A stretch of DNA of 64,000 bases from contig OX579634.1 of assembly GCA_951230915.1 (NCBI GenBank), positions 42,917,570-42,981,569 on the forward strand, in the 5' to 3' direction. The DNA comes from Antitrichia curtipendula. Its lineage: Eukaryota > Streptophyta > Bryopsida > Hypnales > Leucodontaceae. A program made the translations under genes and the position numbers. Numbering within the stretch: position 1 is the stretch's first letter; each line of letters starts with the position of its first letter. Shown here in pieces: positions 40,904-54,010 of the stretch. The notes below the pieces were generated by a model. The model was not told where the DNA came from and did no database searches. It was given only the letters and a program-made list of their open reading frames with translations.

Positions 40904-42481
40904 ACCCTAAAGTCCCATTGTCTCCTTGGGAGACAAATAAAAGTATGGACAATTTTTTGTGATCTCAATTTTGACAAAAATTTTGAATTTTTTTACCTTT
41001 TGAAGACCAGAAAATACATTAGCTCTTTTATTTTAATCAGAGCCCGAGAGCAAAATTATGCCATCTCAAGTCCAGATTAAAATAAACTACCCCATTCTTA
41101 TCCAGATGGGAACAAGCCCACAGTGGACTTGCTCCCATTTGGTCTAAAATGGGATAGTTTATCTTAGACTACTAGAAAAAGATAGAGAATAAAATAAAAC
41201 AAATTCTCATATATTGTATGTTTCTAAATTGAAAGCTTACATTCATTCCATTTGGATTAATGATGTGAAATTATGGAGTTTCTTTTTGTGTGCAATCATA
41301 AAACTTCTTGAAAAAATGGCGTATTGGATTTGCTTTTGCACTCAATTTTCTCATTTTTTCATAACAAAAATAATTCCAATTGGCTTAGTATGACTACTAA
41401 AACAATCCACTACAAGAGAAAGGGGTGTTTTAAGTATAGTCCTAGAGATAACATTTTAAGTAATGACCTTTTTGGAAGATTTTCAGTAAGAATTTACAAG
41501 ATATTTGTGTCTTTCTAGTAAAATTTTACTAGAAAGACACAAATATCTTGTAAATTCTTACTGAAAATCTCCTAAAAAGGTCATTATTTAAAATGTTATC
41601 TCTAGGACTATACTTAAAACACCCCTTTCTCTTGTAGTGATCTCATCGTTGGCATTAGCTAGTATGTTTTAAGTCTGCCTTGGAGATATTAATACTTTTG
41701 TTGTTCCTTCAATTATGTACTTGTACTTGACCTCTAAAGTATTGAGGCACATTTTGGACAAAAATTGTGAAAAAAATGCCACTTCTTAAGGCAATGAGAG
41801 AAAAATGAAAAACAAAAGTTTTTTTTTTAGAATTCAACTATACCAATTTGTAGTAGACTATTATGGGAATGTGTAATAAATATTTCAGAAATTTTGACCG
41901 CACAGTTTGAAAGTTTATAACATTTGAAGTTAGAATTTTATTTTTTTCTTATCTGCCTGATATGGCCAATAGACTTCAATTCCTATAGTGAGATTTTTAC
42001 GCTACAAATAGTTATTGTTTTGGGACATTTGCATCTTGTATCATATAAGTTACAAACCTGCCAAATTTCAAAATTATAGGAGGAGTTTTGCACATATTCA
42101 TTGAAGTTATTTAGGCTGCCCCAAAATTAAAGTTCAAGACAGCATAACTTTTGATCTAGGCACTTGATTGGAAAAAATGTATATTTGCACTGAGGGGATA
42201 CATGTTCAAGCCTTGTGTCAAAATTTGAAGACCTTGCATTAAAAAATGACTCTATATACACCTACCTGACAGGATTGACAAATTTTAATATTCGGCTCAA
42301 AATCGCGTCCGAAAATTAGACCTCCGGACACAACGGACCTCAACATCTGGTGTACAGCCTAACAAACGGGTGGATAGACAGACGGACGTTGAGGTTCACT
42401 TGTCACGGGATGTCTGGACAATCCTGCTACTTGAGATCACCTATATACATTCAACCGTCATTTGGTCCCTTTAGGAGTTAA
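40900..42481. mobile_element. TTAA-bounded composite related to family A
   Basis: Bounded by TTAAACCCTAAAGTCCCATT on the left and GGTCCCTTTAGGAGTTAA on the right. The interior has family A-like phrases in both orientations, plus a nested CACTA MITE (41408-41639) and an unrelated GC-richer piece at 42290-42430 with an ACCTCAAC / GTTGAGGT inverted pair. It is probably several insertions rather than a single element. Confidence 0.45.
41408..41639. mobile_element. 232-bp palindromic CACTA MITE with 3-bp TSD
   Basis: Begins CACTACAAGAGAAAGGGG and ends CCCCTTTCTCTTGTAGTG. The two halves are inverted copies meeting exactly at 41523/41524, with about three mismatches in 116 bp. Both flanks are ATC (41405-41407 and 41640-41642), the 3-bp target duplication typical of CACTA elements. 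Confidence 0.9.
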
Positions 42482-44792
42482 CAAATTTTTTTAGGAATGA
42501 AATCAACTTTAAGAAAGAAAAAGAAAATAAAAAGGTTCCATAGACTTGCAACTTGATTCTTCAACATAAGAAAATTCAAATTCAAAATCTATAGTGTAAA
42601 AGATTTTAAGCTAAGGGAGACTCAAAGTCTTGTAATCTAGTTATGTAAGGTGCAAAAATGGGAAATTTTGTTAACATGGTGGTATTCCATATGCCATTTT
42701 CAGACCACTCGATCTTAACTGTAAAAGTGTCATTTATGACAAATGTAGATTTCAGGCATCTAGAAATAATATAGATTTTGGCCTACATGTTGAAGATTAT
42801 AAATTTGATTTATCATACTTTAAAATGTACAATCTAAATGAAGATAAAATTTAAATCATTAGACATAGTAAACCACATTTCATATATTGGTTCAAGAAAC
42901 TAACTTTTTGGACAAACAAATATCTTTTAATAAACTCTTCAAAATTGATGATAACATGTATGACTAAACAATGGCTTTTTGGTCCTTAATATTAAAACGT
43001 GAAGGCGGATCATCACAGTTTTTAAATATGCATAGCTATCCTATTACAATGTCTTAATACAAAATTGAAAATCATAGTCTTTAAATTGCTATACCAAATA
43101 CTTTTAGTAGGTTGTCCTAAATTCTTTTCTCAACATTTTGACACCAATTTATGTAATCAATAAAATGATGATAAAGATAGCTTTAAGTTTGTACTCTTTA
43201 ACCACGTTGTAAATTTGAAAATCTAATTTTTTGTTGTGTACCTACATGTTAGATTCGACAACCTAATTGCAAGGGCAACCTAATGAGCCTATCCAATAAA
43301 GAGTGCATGCAAATAGTAGAGGAGGAAGTTAGAAGCAAAATTGGAGTGAGTTGTCTTTGAAATTTTGTTTGTTTACTTGGAACCTCTTTATTTCTTTTGT
43401 CTAATCATTTGCCCCCAAAAAATAGAAGCATATAATGAAAAGTATCAAGCACCTCAAATACGAGTTTGCATCTCTTTTCATACAAATCCTTCCTTTTGTT
43501 GTACAAAAAAAATTCAAAACAATAGTAGAAATCATTATTTATTTCAACAAATTACTACACTCAAATTGTCTAAAACTATAATAATAGTAAAATTTAGTGT
43601 TAATCACACTAATTAATTTCTAAATGCTATTAGTTTTTATCTTTGATGAATATTTTTACCAAGCGCATAGATATCAATACCATTCAAAGAGGAAGGATTC
43701 TATAAACATAGTTGGTCAAAATGTTCATCAAGAATAAAACTTATAGTATTATAAAATCAATCAGTGTGGTAATACTAAATTACATTATCTTGTGTAGTCG
43801 TTAGTGACCAATTTGAATCAACTTTAGATGGATGCCCTATCTAGAATGAAGCATTATTTGCACAAATGAAATCATTCATCAAACATTTATTATCCGCAAA
43901 GTATTAACAAGGTTAACGATATAATTTCTTAATATTTGACTTTTTTTGGAATTTTAAACATTTTTGCTTATGTCTTTAATTATACAAATATATTGTACAC
44001 TTTAATTTCAATGAATTGGTCAAGAAAAAGTTTATTTTATAATGACTCAAGAATTGATTTGGATGAATAGAAAGGCATCTAAGGTAGAAGCACCAGTTGT
44101 CAACGACGTCCAGTACCGAACCTGTAGGGTGTGCTACTTCCAACCTTAGGCCAGAATTTAATCTTGGAATGTTTTTTATTTGTCCTTTTCAAGGTTGGGA
44201 CTAATAAGGTTATGACACGTGTCCCAAAGTGGTGAGCAAGAGAGTACGAAGTAGTGAGCAATAAAGTAGTTCTTGAATGATTGGAATTGGAAGACTCTAG
44301 ACATTGGCTACTGGACAAGTGCACCTTTGGGCTCCCAAAATTCACATTAATTTCAATTTTTGTAATAAAATTTTGTTATCCCCATATTTTCTATCTTCCT
44401 GCATGGGAAAAATTTCCACCACATCATACTCCTTGCCATTTGCTCCAAAATTGCATAAATGATCAACTACTGGTGCCTCAACCTTAGATGAAGCATTTGC
44501 TTGAAGGGTGTTTTTATGCATGCATAAGCTAAAATTTTATTTTATTTTAATTTGAAAAAAAAGTTGCATTGCATAGATATACGGATTAAAAAACCCTCTT
44601 CATAATCTTGGGATAATATCCATGTATTATAGGTATACTTTACACACTTTTGACTAAATACGTGTCTTTTCAACGATGCGTTGCATGTTTCATGCATGTC
44701 AAAGGATGTAAATAGCTTCACCACTCCAGTCCACTCCACTGTACATCCCTTTCTGCACTGCCTCAAAAATAATGGAAAAAAATTAAAAGAAA
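42482..44792. other. AT-rich intergenic DNA
   Basis: About 2.3 kb without supported genes. Frames at 43365-43616 and 44100-44345 have no motif. A GC-richer phrase near 44095-44300 is not recognisable. Confidence 0.5.
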
Positions 44793-45000
44793 TCACTGGG
44801 CCACACCGAGACTACGAGGAGTACGAGCCCATCTTCCAAAAGCAGGCCGCAGGCTGCACGACGTCCTGATTCCTGATCCCCGATTCAATGCAAGAGCATG
44901 ATTTTCTAAAGACTGAGGATCCATTTCTGCAGGACTGTTCAAATCGAAGCCTGACGTGGTACTGTCCAAGCTAGGACTCCGTCGGGGATTCCTCTGCAGG
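44793..45000 (-). CDS. Possible terminal exon, Ser/Pro-rich
   Basis: On the minus strand, after a TGCAG acceptor-like site, a GC-rich frame reads RNPRRSPSLDSTTSGFDLN, then SPAEMDPQSLENHALALN, and runs to TGA at 44795-44793. Ser/Pro content and codon composition are coding-like. FDLNSP is reminiscent of short DLN repressor motifs, but this is weak. Upstream exons are not identified. Confidence 0.25.
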
Positions 45001-45878
45001 CGGGGCCTTCACATTGTTCCTTAAGATTCATTCATGATAATGGAGATTCAACCAACTTAACTTAAAAGGAACCCTTTTCGAACACTCCAAAGGGAGAAAA
45101 AAGGACTTTGGAAAACAACTTGAAGATCGATCGATGGGACCTGGACCGGACTCTGACTTCGATGTGTCAGTCACATCTAGCTCTGACTCTGCCCATACAT
45201 GGCGGGATACGTACAGACACTGATACACAAACATGTATACCAAGTTCGGTTATACAGTAAGTATAGGTTATACCGTTATAGTACCATTTTGTTCGCATTC
45301 ATAATTGTTGATTGGATCATACCCGCTGGTAACTGCACCCGCAGGCTTTTGGTGTTTTTTTCGGAGCGCTGTCTCGTCTTAACTTTTGGCACGACACGGC
45401 AGCTCAGTTCGTAGTACTGTAAGTTAATGAATTCTAGATCTGTTTTCACATACAGCAACTGAATGTATTGTATTGCAGTAACTCGGTAAGCGCGTACGTA
45501 CTGGACGACAGTTCTAAAAGATTCTGTACAGTAACGACGTAGTGAACTGTTCCGCTGAACCCGCCCATTGCTTCTGAGTGGATCGAATTCCTTCCCTATC
45601 AGTATACTTGGAATCTTTTGAACCTAATCCCAAGTCAGTACTGGAGATTCCAGCAACCTGCGACATATTAAGAGTTTGTTAAATTTATAGGAAAGGACTG
45701 ATCAAGATCGAGTGCGCTAAAGTGGTCTGAATTTTTATCAACAATGAACTTTTCTTATCTCTTTCTTGTGCGCCGCACCAGACAAGAGGCTCACGCATTT
45801 CGATGTTCTGCATTCAGGTGTCGAACCCCGGCCTACGTTTTCTTGTGTCAAAAGTTGAAAAATACTCCCAAAATTGCT
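45001..45878. other. Mixed-composition region, no gene supported
   Basis: GC content is higher than in the repeats on either side (GACCTGGACCGGACTC, GCGCGTACGTACTGG), and several small frames exist on both strands, but none shows a recognisable product. It could be promoter or decayed gene DNA. Confidence 0.35.
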
Positions 45879-46540
45879 TTAACCCCTAAGCACTCCAATG
45901 TCCATATTCTGGACAATGAACGGAGGGCTTGCAAGCACTGTTTTGTCCAAACAACTTTTCATTCATCTAGTGTAATACTTGAATGTTGAAAGGACAAGCT
46001 TCCTTAACTCCTAAAGTCCCAAGTCCTCTTTTCCATTAGAAACCACTCCAAACTACCGTTTCTATAGAAAAGAGCAAAAGAAATTTTAAAATGTTTTAAT
46101 TTTAATTTTTAAATCTAATTGTAGGATCTTGAACCGAACTAGTATCAAAATGTATGGAAGAAATTTCACAAAATTTGACTATATAGATTGCAAGATATTT
46201 GCATTTAAAGTCAAGGAAACAAGTTTTTTTAAGCCTTGCTCAACTACATTTTTTGGCTTTGAAACTGCATGACTTATTTTTGCTCTATTGATTTTGAATT
46301 TGAATTTTCTATGATAAAAATTTGGGTTGAGAGTCTAGGAAAAAAAAATTCAAAATAGAAGCACTTAGTTTTTATTCATTAAAAATTTGATTAATAGAAA
46401 AGTAGGTCTAAGATTGTAGGAAAATTTAAATTTAAAATAATTGATGCTTTTTTTTTAAATTAAAATTTTTCACTTGTTTAATATTCTAACAACAATGCAT
46501 CGGTTCACAACAAAGGGAACAACCTTGAAATAGCCTTTCT
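45879..46540. mobile_element. TTAA-type termini and family A fragment
   Basis: TTAACCCCTAAGCACTCC at 45879 is followed 125 bp later by TTAACTCCTAAAGTCCCAAG at 46004, the start of a family A-like sequence (AGAAACCACTCCAAACTACC, GATTGCAAGATATTTGCATT) that runs to about 46500 without a clear right end. The 45879-46007 stretch is TTAA-bounded but has no convincing inverted terminus. Confidence 0.5.
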
Positions 46541-47327
46541 ATGGCCTAATATTTCATCTATCAAATTGCTCAAATTCTTGGCAATTTTGGCCCATTTGGA
46601 AAGTACACACACCTCGTGTCATTAGAGATGCAATTATTAGATCATAAATTTTATTTATTTAGTTGCCATATTATTTGCATTAAGATAATCGCAATTAAAT
46701 TTTTTGTATAAGCATGTGAGCTTGGTTTCCATTATTAGATTATATAAATTTTTGTTGGATCTTGATTGGAGTTTAAAGAAAATTTCTTAATCTTCTCACA
46801 TGCATATTTTGAACAAAGTCCAAATAAATTAAGAATTTTCAAAGTATTAAAAATAGGTGTATCCAAAATCAGTCTCATGTTCAAATGACTTACATTTTAG
46901 GCATGAATCTAGATGGGATGGTTTTGCAAATAGGTCACTATTAAATCCAATCACCTTAAAAAGATAATTGTTTGATGGAGATACAAAAATCTAATTACAT
47001 AATTATCATTGAATTCTTGTTTGAATAAGTATGCAACAAGCTCTAACAAGATTGTTTTAAAAAAGAATTAAAATCAACCTTTTCTCCTCAAGTATAATGT
47101 TATTAATGGACATATGAATACTATGAAGTGTCATGGCCCATCAAAGAAATAGAGAAACTCTGACCATTCATATAACGGTCTTGAACAATTAAAAGTCTAT
47201 TCATTAGTGAGTGAAGAGTCACAACAAGTGACATTGAAGCTACTCACCTTGACCAAATTATTTGGGGATCCACTAATAAGGGGCCAAATTATGTTGTACT
47301 TTGGCGTTCTTTGTACGACTACAAAAA

Positions 47328-47525
47328 GATAAACACAAATCAAAGGGTCGTTGAGACGTCAACTTGAAAGGAAAGCTTAAGTGGTAAGCCACATGACTCG
47401 GTATTCACATGTGCAAGATTCCTGAAGGATAAATACAAATCAAAGGATTGTTGAGACATCAACTTGAAAGGAAAGCTTGAATGGTTAGCTAAATGAGATG
47501 GTATTCACGTGCACAAGATTCCCCG
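47328..47525. repeat. Internal ~100-bp tandem unit, two copies
   Basis: Units begin at 47328 and 47428 (GATAAACACAAAT, GATAAATACAAAT) and carry the same ACATCAACTTGAAAGG, then AAAGCTTGA, then GTGCAAGATTC core as at 37504-37803. Confidence 0.8.
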
Positions 47526-47573
47526 ATCAAATCTGCTTTGGAACATATACGGTAGTCTTGTTAAATAATTTGA

Positions 47574-48452
47574 GCTTGCAACCAATGATTTTTTTTTTAA
47601 TTTAAAGGAATCTGCATTTAGGCTCCAGGTGAGAAGTAAGTGGTTGAAGTTAGGTGCCCTCAAGGGTTTTTTTGGTGCAAAATTTGGCTCCAAGTTAAGA
47701 ATTAGTGTGAGTTATATGGCACCAAAACAAAATCCAAGAAACATCTCTGTCAATTTCAGCTCTTACACTGGTGCAAAATAGGGCGGCGAAGTTTTGAAGA
47801 GTGGTGCAAAATGAATTAGGAAGATTGCAACTCATAAGTTGAAAAATCCCATTTTTTGATTACACGGCAATATCAAAATGATATTGCTACAAGTCTAAGG
47901 TTTGAAATGTTGTCTACAACAAAAATGCAACCTCAAAGATTGCAATTGCTAAGAAATGCCAAGCAAAATCTACAACAAGAAAACTTGCAACTACAAAAAA
48001 CATATCTAAAAAGATATAAACATCAAACCTATAAAACATAAAATATAGAATGATGTGAAGAGACCACTTATCACAACGCTACGCTGAATCCCATATTGAT
48101 AGTTATCTGCATTATTAACCCACTGCATAAAGCACTTTTCATATGGAAAATCTTGTAATGTATAAACCTTTTGTCCATGCATATGGCTACATGCTTTACT
48201 CATATTGTCAACTTTGGTGTATTTTAGGCAATGGAGAATGAAAAGTTGTTGAATCAACATCAACAAAGGTGGCGACAAAAAGGCAAACTCCAAGAGTCAT
48301 GGTTAAGGTAGTGGCTGCAAGGGTGTAATCCAAAATTTGGATCTGGCTTTTAAAAAAAAATTCCTCCAAATTTTTCCAAGGGCTTGGTGCACGAGATTAT
48401 TTTTTGGTACGATTAGTCTTTTTATCGCCTAAAAGAAAACACTGCTTGCAAC
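47574..48452. mobile_element. 861-bp insertion with 9-bp target duplication
   Basis: GCTTGCAAC occurs at 47574-47582 and 48444-48452. Removing the segment between restores alignment to dispersed repeat C copy 1 (GCTTGCGATACAAGCTTGTTAGAC). Ends are CAATGATTTTTTTTTT and GAAAACACT, with at best a weak inverted match. A 9-bp duplication is typical of Mutator-like elements. Internal frames show no transposase. Confidence 0.75.
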
Positions 48453-48840
48453 ACAAACCTGCTAGACAAGTCAATTCAACAAGTCAATTTGTAGAATAAA
48501 AAATACTTCACAAACTCTTCCAAATAGTTCAATGGAATACATTGAACACGGTACTATTATAAATGCTATAAATAATTAAAATGAAATTAAAAAGGTACTC
48601 CAATTGATGTGATCTCGAGTTTAAATAGCTTGAACTCCCTCACACTAATTTGGATAATTGTGTACTTTAAATGAAATTAATATGATTTTTTTTCTTATAA
48701 TATGATGAGTGAAATCCAACAAGTTCCAAAGAAGGAAATAAGGTAGAACAATCCATTCTTCAGACTTCTTTTTAAAATTCAAAACCAACTTGCTTACAAT
48801 CTAATTCTAGGGAAATCCACTAACCTATGAACTCTTATTT

Positions 48841-51800
48841 CTTGGAATCATAGTTTTTGAAGAATGATTTTAACATTCCCTCCATCCAAAAATGATCTTC
48901 TTGTCGGAAAAAATGTTCCAGGGTAAGGTTTAAAATCAACATTTTTTATTTCCATTTTGAAGGTATAAATAAAATTTGATGCACTAGTTAACTAATAACT
49001 GTCAATAAAATTAGAAACCAAAAATTTCTAAATTCTTCTAAAATTGACTAGAGATTATATATTTGAGATTTTTTGCAAGAGTTATTTTCTTTTAAGATTA
49101 GAATGTTAAGTTGTAATGGTGGTCATAAAATAGATTTAATTTACTAATGTTTGGAAATCATTTTTAAAGGATAGTTCATGAATTGAAAATTTTAATTTTG
49201 AGGTGAGATATGCTTAAGCTCTTTAATTTTTGAATAGAAAAGTATTTGCAAAGAATTTAAAAAAATCTATACAATACAAATGTTTGAAAACTCACACAAG
49301 AATCTTGATGTCAAGAACAAGAGCACATGTGTATTTGACATGCTTTCATTCATTTAGTTCTTGAGTTGTGAACTTCTAATCTCAGAGGCATTAGGTAAAC
49401 CTTGACCTTTGTTAACCAATTTTTATTTATTTATGTGTAATGATGAAAAAATAAAATCTTTAATTAATCAATTGCAAGTGAAAATAGAACTTAATCATTA
49501 GAAAGATCAAATCAAAATGTTTCAATAGAATTATTTTTCAATTTATCCTTTAATTTCTTAGTAAGCATTTTTCAATTTATCCTTTAATTGTTCAAATTTA
49601 TCCTTTAATTTATTAGTAAGCATTTACATCTTGAAAGTAAAAGCCTAAAAAAATAACCATTCTAAACTTGGTTTGGATGGTTAGAAAGGTTTATATAGTT
49701 TATATGAAAAATGCATTGAAATTGTATAAATTAGACATCTATTTTTTGTAGGAAAAGTAGGGTTAATTTTTTTTGTAAATTCAAGTCAAAGTAAACTTCA
49801 TAAATACACAACCATATTCACAAAATTCAATTCAATTTTCATTTGAAAAGTAACAACAAACACTTCAATTTTGCTACTCTTAGTATGCACTACAATGTAT
49901 ACTACTTCAATGCATTTTGTTATTGTTAAAACAATATGAACCCTCCTATTTGAACTAACCTTGTGAAAAGTGATTACTTTTTGTGACCTTCCAAGTTAGA
50001 GATGGTAGGATTAAGTATCAAGTGATTTTAATTTTGTGGTGAATTAGTCTTTTATTTATATATTTGTTTTAAACCTTTATTTTAGCTTGAAGATGATTTC
50101 AATTAAAATTGGACCTTATATATATATAGTTATTTGGTCAAACTTCAAAAACCTTGAATTTGTATGGTTCATTTTGTAACTAAGTTAAATGAATTTTATT
50201 TTTTTATTTTTTATTTTTTTTGAGATTTAATCACACGTGTTCTATAACTAGTTATAAAAATCTCAATGTTCTTTTAAAATTTGAAACTATTATGACTTTT
50301 TGAAAAAAGTGAAAATTCATACCTGGTACAAATTATTAAACTTAAAAAACATGAAATTTCTTTGAAGGTGAATATTATGGTGTAAACCAAATTCTAATGT
50401 CATTTTGCATTAGAAAATCAGTAGACCATGTTAATAGGTCCAAAGTTTAAATGATCATATAATATTTAATTTTGGAATTTTATCAAATTTTCAAATTGAA
50501 GTAAAAACTAGAGCTAACAAAATTAATTGTATTAAATTAGAAAGACTAATTTTAAATGTTGAAATTGCACATGAAGAACAAGTAGGTAGAAGTTGTCAAA
50601 TACACTAAAAGGGCATCTTTTATGATCCATAAATTTGGCATCTTTTTCTTTAAAATATTCTCTAGTTTGTCAATGAAGGCCATTCCACCACCAAGAGTTG
50701 CGCACACTCAAAAAGCACTCTCCACAATCAAATTGAATGAAATTAATTTGTTTTGAGTAAATTATGGCATTTTTTGACCATCCATCACCTACTATAATGA
50801 TTGCTCATCCAGAAAAATTTAAGTTAGGTCCCATGTTTTCAAGGCAATGCTTTAGAAGTCAATTATAATGTTTCTATATTGTTTTTTTATATGGGGTCCT
50901 AAAAATGAATAACATCCATAATTTGACAAACAACCTAAAAATTTATAGACAGTCAAGTACTCCCATTGTTACACAACTTCTTCTCTCCATTCTCAATCTT
51001 TAGAAAATGAGGACGAGTCACTCTCTTCTTCAATTGCAGAGGACCCATTCTCTTAAGATTGAGAAATTTTTTCCTTCTCTTTTGGAGGTAAAGAATAGGC
51101 ATGCAGATCAAGAATCTACGAAGAAGATTAGTAAGTTGTATTCATTCTCATTCTTCACACAGTGAAAAGGGGCGTCACACCTTCTTCATGGGAAAAGGCT
51201 CCTATTGGTTCCTCTTTTCATTGCCACTTTGGCACTTCATAAAAAATGAAAAAAAGGCCTTGCTTGAAATTCTAAGATACCATTTTCATTGGGGGGACTA
51301 CAAGGGTCCAGATCTGGGCCTCCACCCTCTAGCTCTACAATAAGTTGAAAATGTTCCTAGACCTTCTAGACCCTAGACCAGAGTTTGCTTTCAAAATTGT
51401 ACATCACATCAAGATTTTAGAGTTTTTTCTCCTCTTTACTTGTAGTCAACTTGGATGGGCCTTGAGTTCCGGTTATCAATAGAAACAGGCTTTGACAATG
51501 GTTTGATGAACTTGGGGACAACTTTGATAGTGATCTAATCTGGAGCACATCATGGAGATTATTAGTTGGGGTTCAAGCTTCATCAATAAGGTAACTTCAC
51601 CTAATTCCAATCTATTTACAAAACTTTCTTGCCTAAAATGTTTGCCTTCCAGTGACAAGTCTAGGATAGATTTTGAGTACTTATATTTTGCAATGCTTTG
51701 GATTCACAGTTTAGTTATAAATTATTTTTTTAAATGTAGGTAACAAAACCTTCAATTTTGACTGCCAACAAAATCTACCAAAAAGAAATTAATCAATTTG

Positions 51801-53439
51801 AAAATGAATATTATGCTCAAATGTCTACTAAAAGAATCTGGATGCAGTGGCATTACTAGATTTAGATATTGGATTGAATTGACATGTAAGATCTTGGAGA
51901 ATACGATGCAAGGTTGTTTTCCAGCAAGAAGCAAGATAAGGTAAGTACACCCTCAAATGTCTCCTTCAGCATAAATTTTATTGGCGATTTGTTGTCAAAA
52001 TTTTGACCTAGTCCAAAGGCCAGCGACAAAGCCTATATAAAATTTAAGTTTTTTTTAACAACTTCTTGCCAATTTTATTTGAGCATAGGTCTAAGATTTG
52101 CGAAATCTTTCTTCTTATAGTAAATTATGTGACTCAAATGGATCAGTATTGTTTAAAAGAATAACACTAGGCTTTCTCATCCTACAATTGATCACCACAT
52201 TGACAATATGGAAAAATCTATAATTTTTATGTTGGTCCCCTTCTAATATGAAACATAACATTCTTAATTTGATATAGAGGGTCCTTTTTACTTTCAATGA
52301 CATGTAGGGTGCCCCTAGTCAAGGCAAACAACGATTAGATGTCAATTTAACCTATCCCCACTACCATGCATTGAGCTAGAAACACCTTACTATTTTGGAT
52401 CTAAGGGAGGGTCGTATGACCTCTTGTTAAGCATGTTATGAATTGGCACATGGTACTTGGACGAAAGCATGCTAATAGGAGCCTACTTGGGCGTAACCAT
52501 TCCTTATTTTAGGGAATCTTCATTCTAACTCTCAAATATGAATTGAAATATGAAAAAAATTCTGATGCATTGTTTCTTAGTTATGGCTATTTGATATAAT
52601 GCAAAACAAAATTAACTATATTAAATTTCTAAGTATAAAAAGGACCAAAATGTAGTTGTAACCAATATTTAATTGGATTCAATAAGGACTCATTATAGAC
52701 GATTTAAAGATTATTTTATATGAACAAGCAACAATTTTGGGTAGAATATTTCAATAAGAATCCATAATGGATGACTTAAGTACTACTTTTAATGAATAAG
52801 CAACAATTGTTTCATGGAATATTTCATTAAGGACCTCCATAAGCACCTCCCTAACGTCTACATGTGGCAAATGCTCCAAAATGTCCCAAATTAGAACTAT
52901 CGGAGAGGACTCTGCATTTCATTGTTTCTAAACCATACTAATGATTAGATTTAGTGTTACCTACACTAATTGATTAAATAATACTATAAATTTTTACTCA
53001 TCACAAGTAATTTGACCAACTAAACATATAGATATCCCACTCATTGAATAATATTGATATCTATCAACTCATCAAGAGTAAAAAAAGCTTCTATCATTTT
53101 AAAATCAAATAGTATATACAACAAGAAATATCTTTATTGGTATAGCACCAACCCCAAATGTTGATTTTTCATTTGGGTGAGTCCGGTCTCAACTAAGGTA
53201 GGTGGCTCGAATTGCAACCCTCTTCTTCGAACCGTCCCTACAAGAGGCTCTAAAATGGACACTAAGCGGTTTGAAAATGGATTGTGCATAATGTGAGAGC
53301 TTAATAAGTTTTGTTGGATGTTGGTTTATACTTCACATATGGGTTAATAAGAGCCAGGGTGGGTCGATTTCGAATAAAGAGTGAATACAAGACAGGTGTC
53401 CACTTCATTTTTGCAAGAAACACTTTTACGATTGAACAT
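48841..53439. other. AT-rich intergenic DNA, 4.6 kb
   Basis: No supported gene. A small local duplication (TTTATCCTTTAATT...AGTAAGCATT) lies at 49548-49625. GC is slightly higher at 50985-51345 and 53185-53260, with no recognisable product. Confidence 0.5.
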
Positions 53440-54010
53440 CCTTTTACTAAAATGATTCTCAGTCACTTATTACTTTTTGTATTGATATGAAATTTTAGAC
53501 ACACAAACTAGACTAGTAGGCGCAACTTTTCCAACAAAAAATATTGAAAACGGACCTTGTATGAAGAAGTTATAAGCCGCCGAAGTTCACTGTGATCCAA
53601 GAATGTCGGGATTTTGAACTTCGAATTGCTCCCAAACATTCAAAACAACTTGAATTGACATGAAAATTTTAACACAACAACTAGACTTCAAGGGGAACAT
53701 AACCCAACAAATTTTACTGAAAAAAATCTTAGAATGAAGGAGATAGAAACCCCCGAAGTTGCAGACATCAAATGCAGTTTGGTGAACTCAAATTGAAGCT
53801 CTGGAACTTTGATTGGCTCCCAAAAAATCAGTATATCTCGGATTTATCTGAAAATTTTATCACACAAACTAGAAGACAGAGCGCAAATTTTCCAACAAGT
53901 TTTCTTGAATTTGGAAATTGGATGCAAAAGTTACAGCACTTTGAATTGGACTTGAAAGTATGTGAAGACAATATTGGTTCCTTGAGGCATTTAGGGCTTA
54001 AGTTTAGTAA
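53440..54010. repeat. Dispersed repeat D, copy 2
   Basis: Reverse complement of 13553 to about 14060, ending near CATTTAGGGCTTAAG, i.e. TTAAGCCCTAAATGCC on the minus strand, a TTAA-type terminus. Confidence 0.65.

Larger units (their letters stand above)
46541..48840. repeat. Dispersed repeat C, copy 2
   Basis: Collinear with 36660-38330: TTTATTTAGTTGCCATATTA, AATCTAGATGGGATGGTTTT, AATACTATGAAGTGTCATGG and, after the insertion, CTAGACAAGTCAATTCAACA. It is interrupted at 47583-48443. No coding frame. Confidence 0.7.

Noticed and set aside
45879..46007. A 129-bp TTAA MITE
   Set aside because: Both ends are TTAA but the inner bases (CCCCTAAGC versus GGAAGCTTG) do not form an inverted terminus.
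36660..48840. LTR retrotransposon with repeat C as its two LTRs
   Set aside because: The copies share orientation, but there is no TG...CA border, primer-binding site or gag/pol frame between them, and a third partial copy lies at 59.6 kb.
53130..53230. tRNA-like stretch TGGTATAGCAC ... GGTGGCTCGAATTGC
   Set aside because: Spacing and stems do not make a tRNA; nothing more than two chance box-like words.
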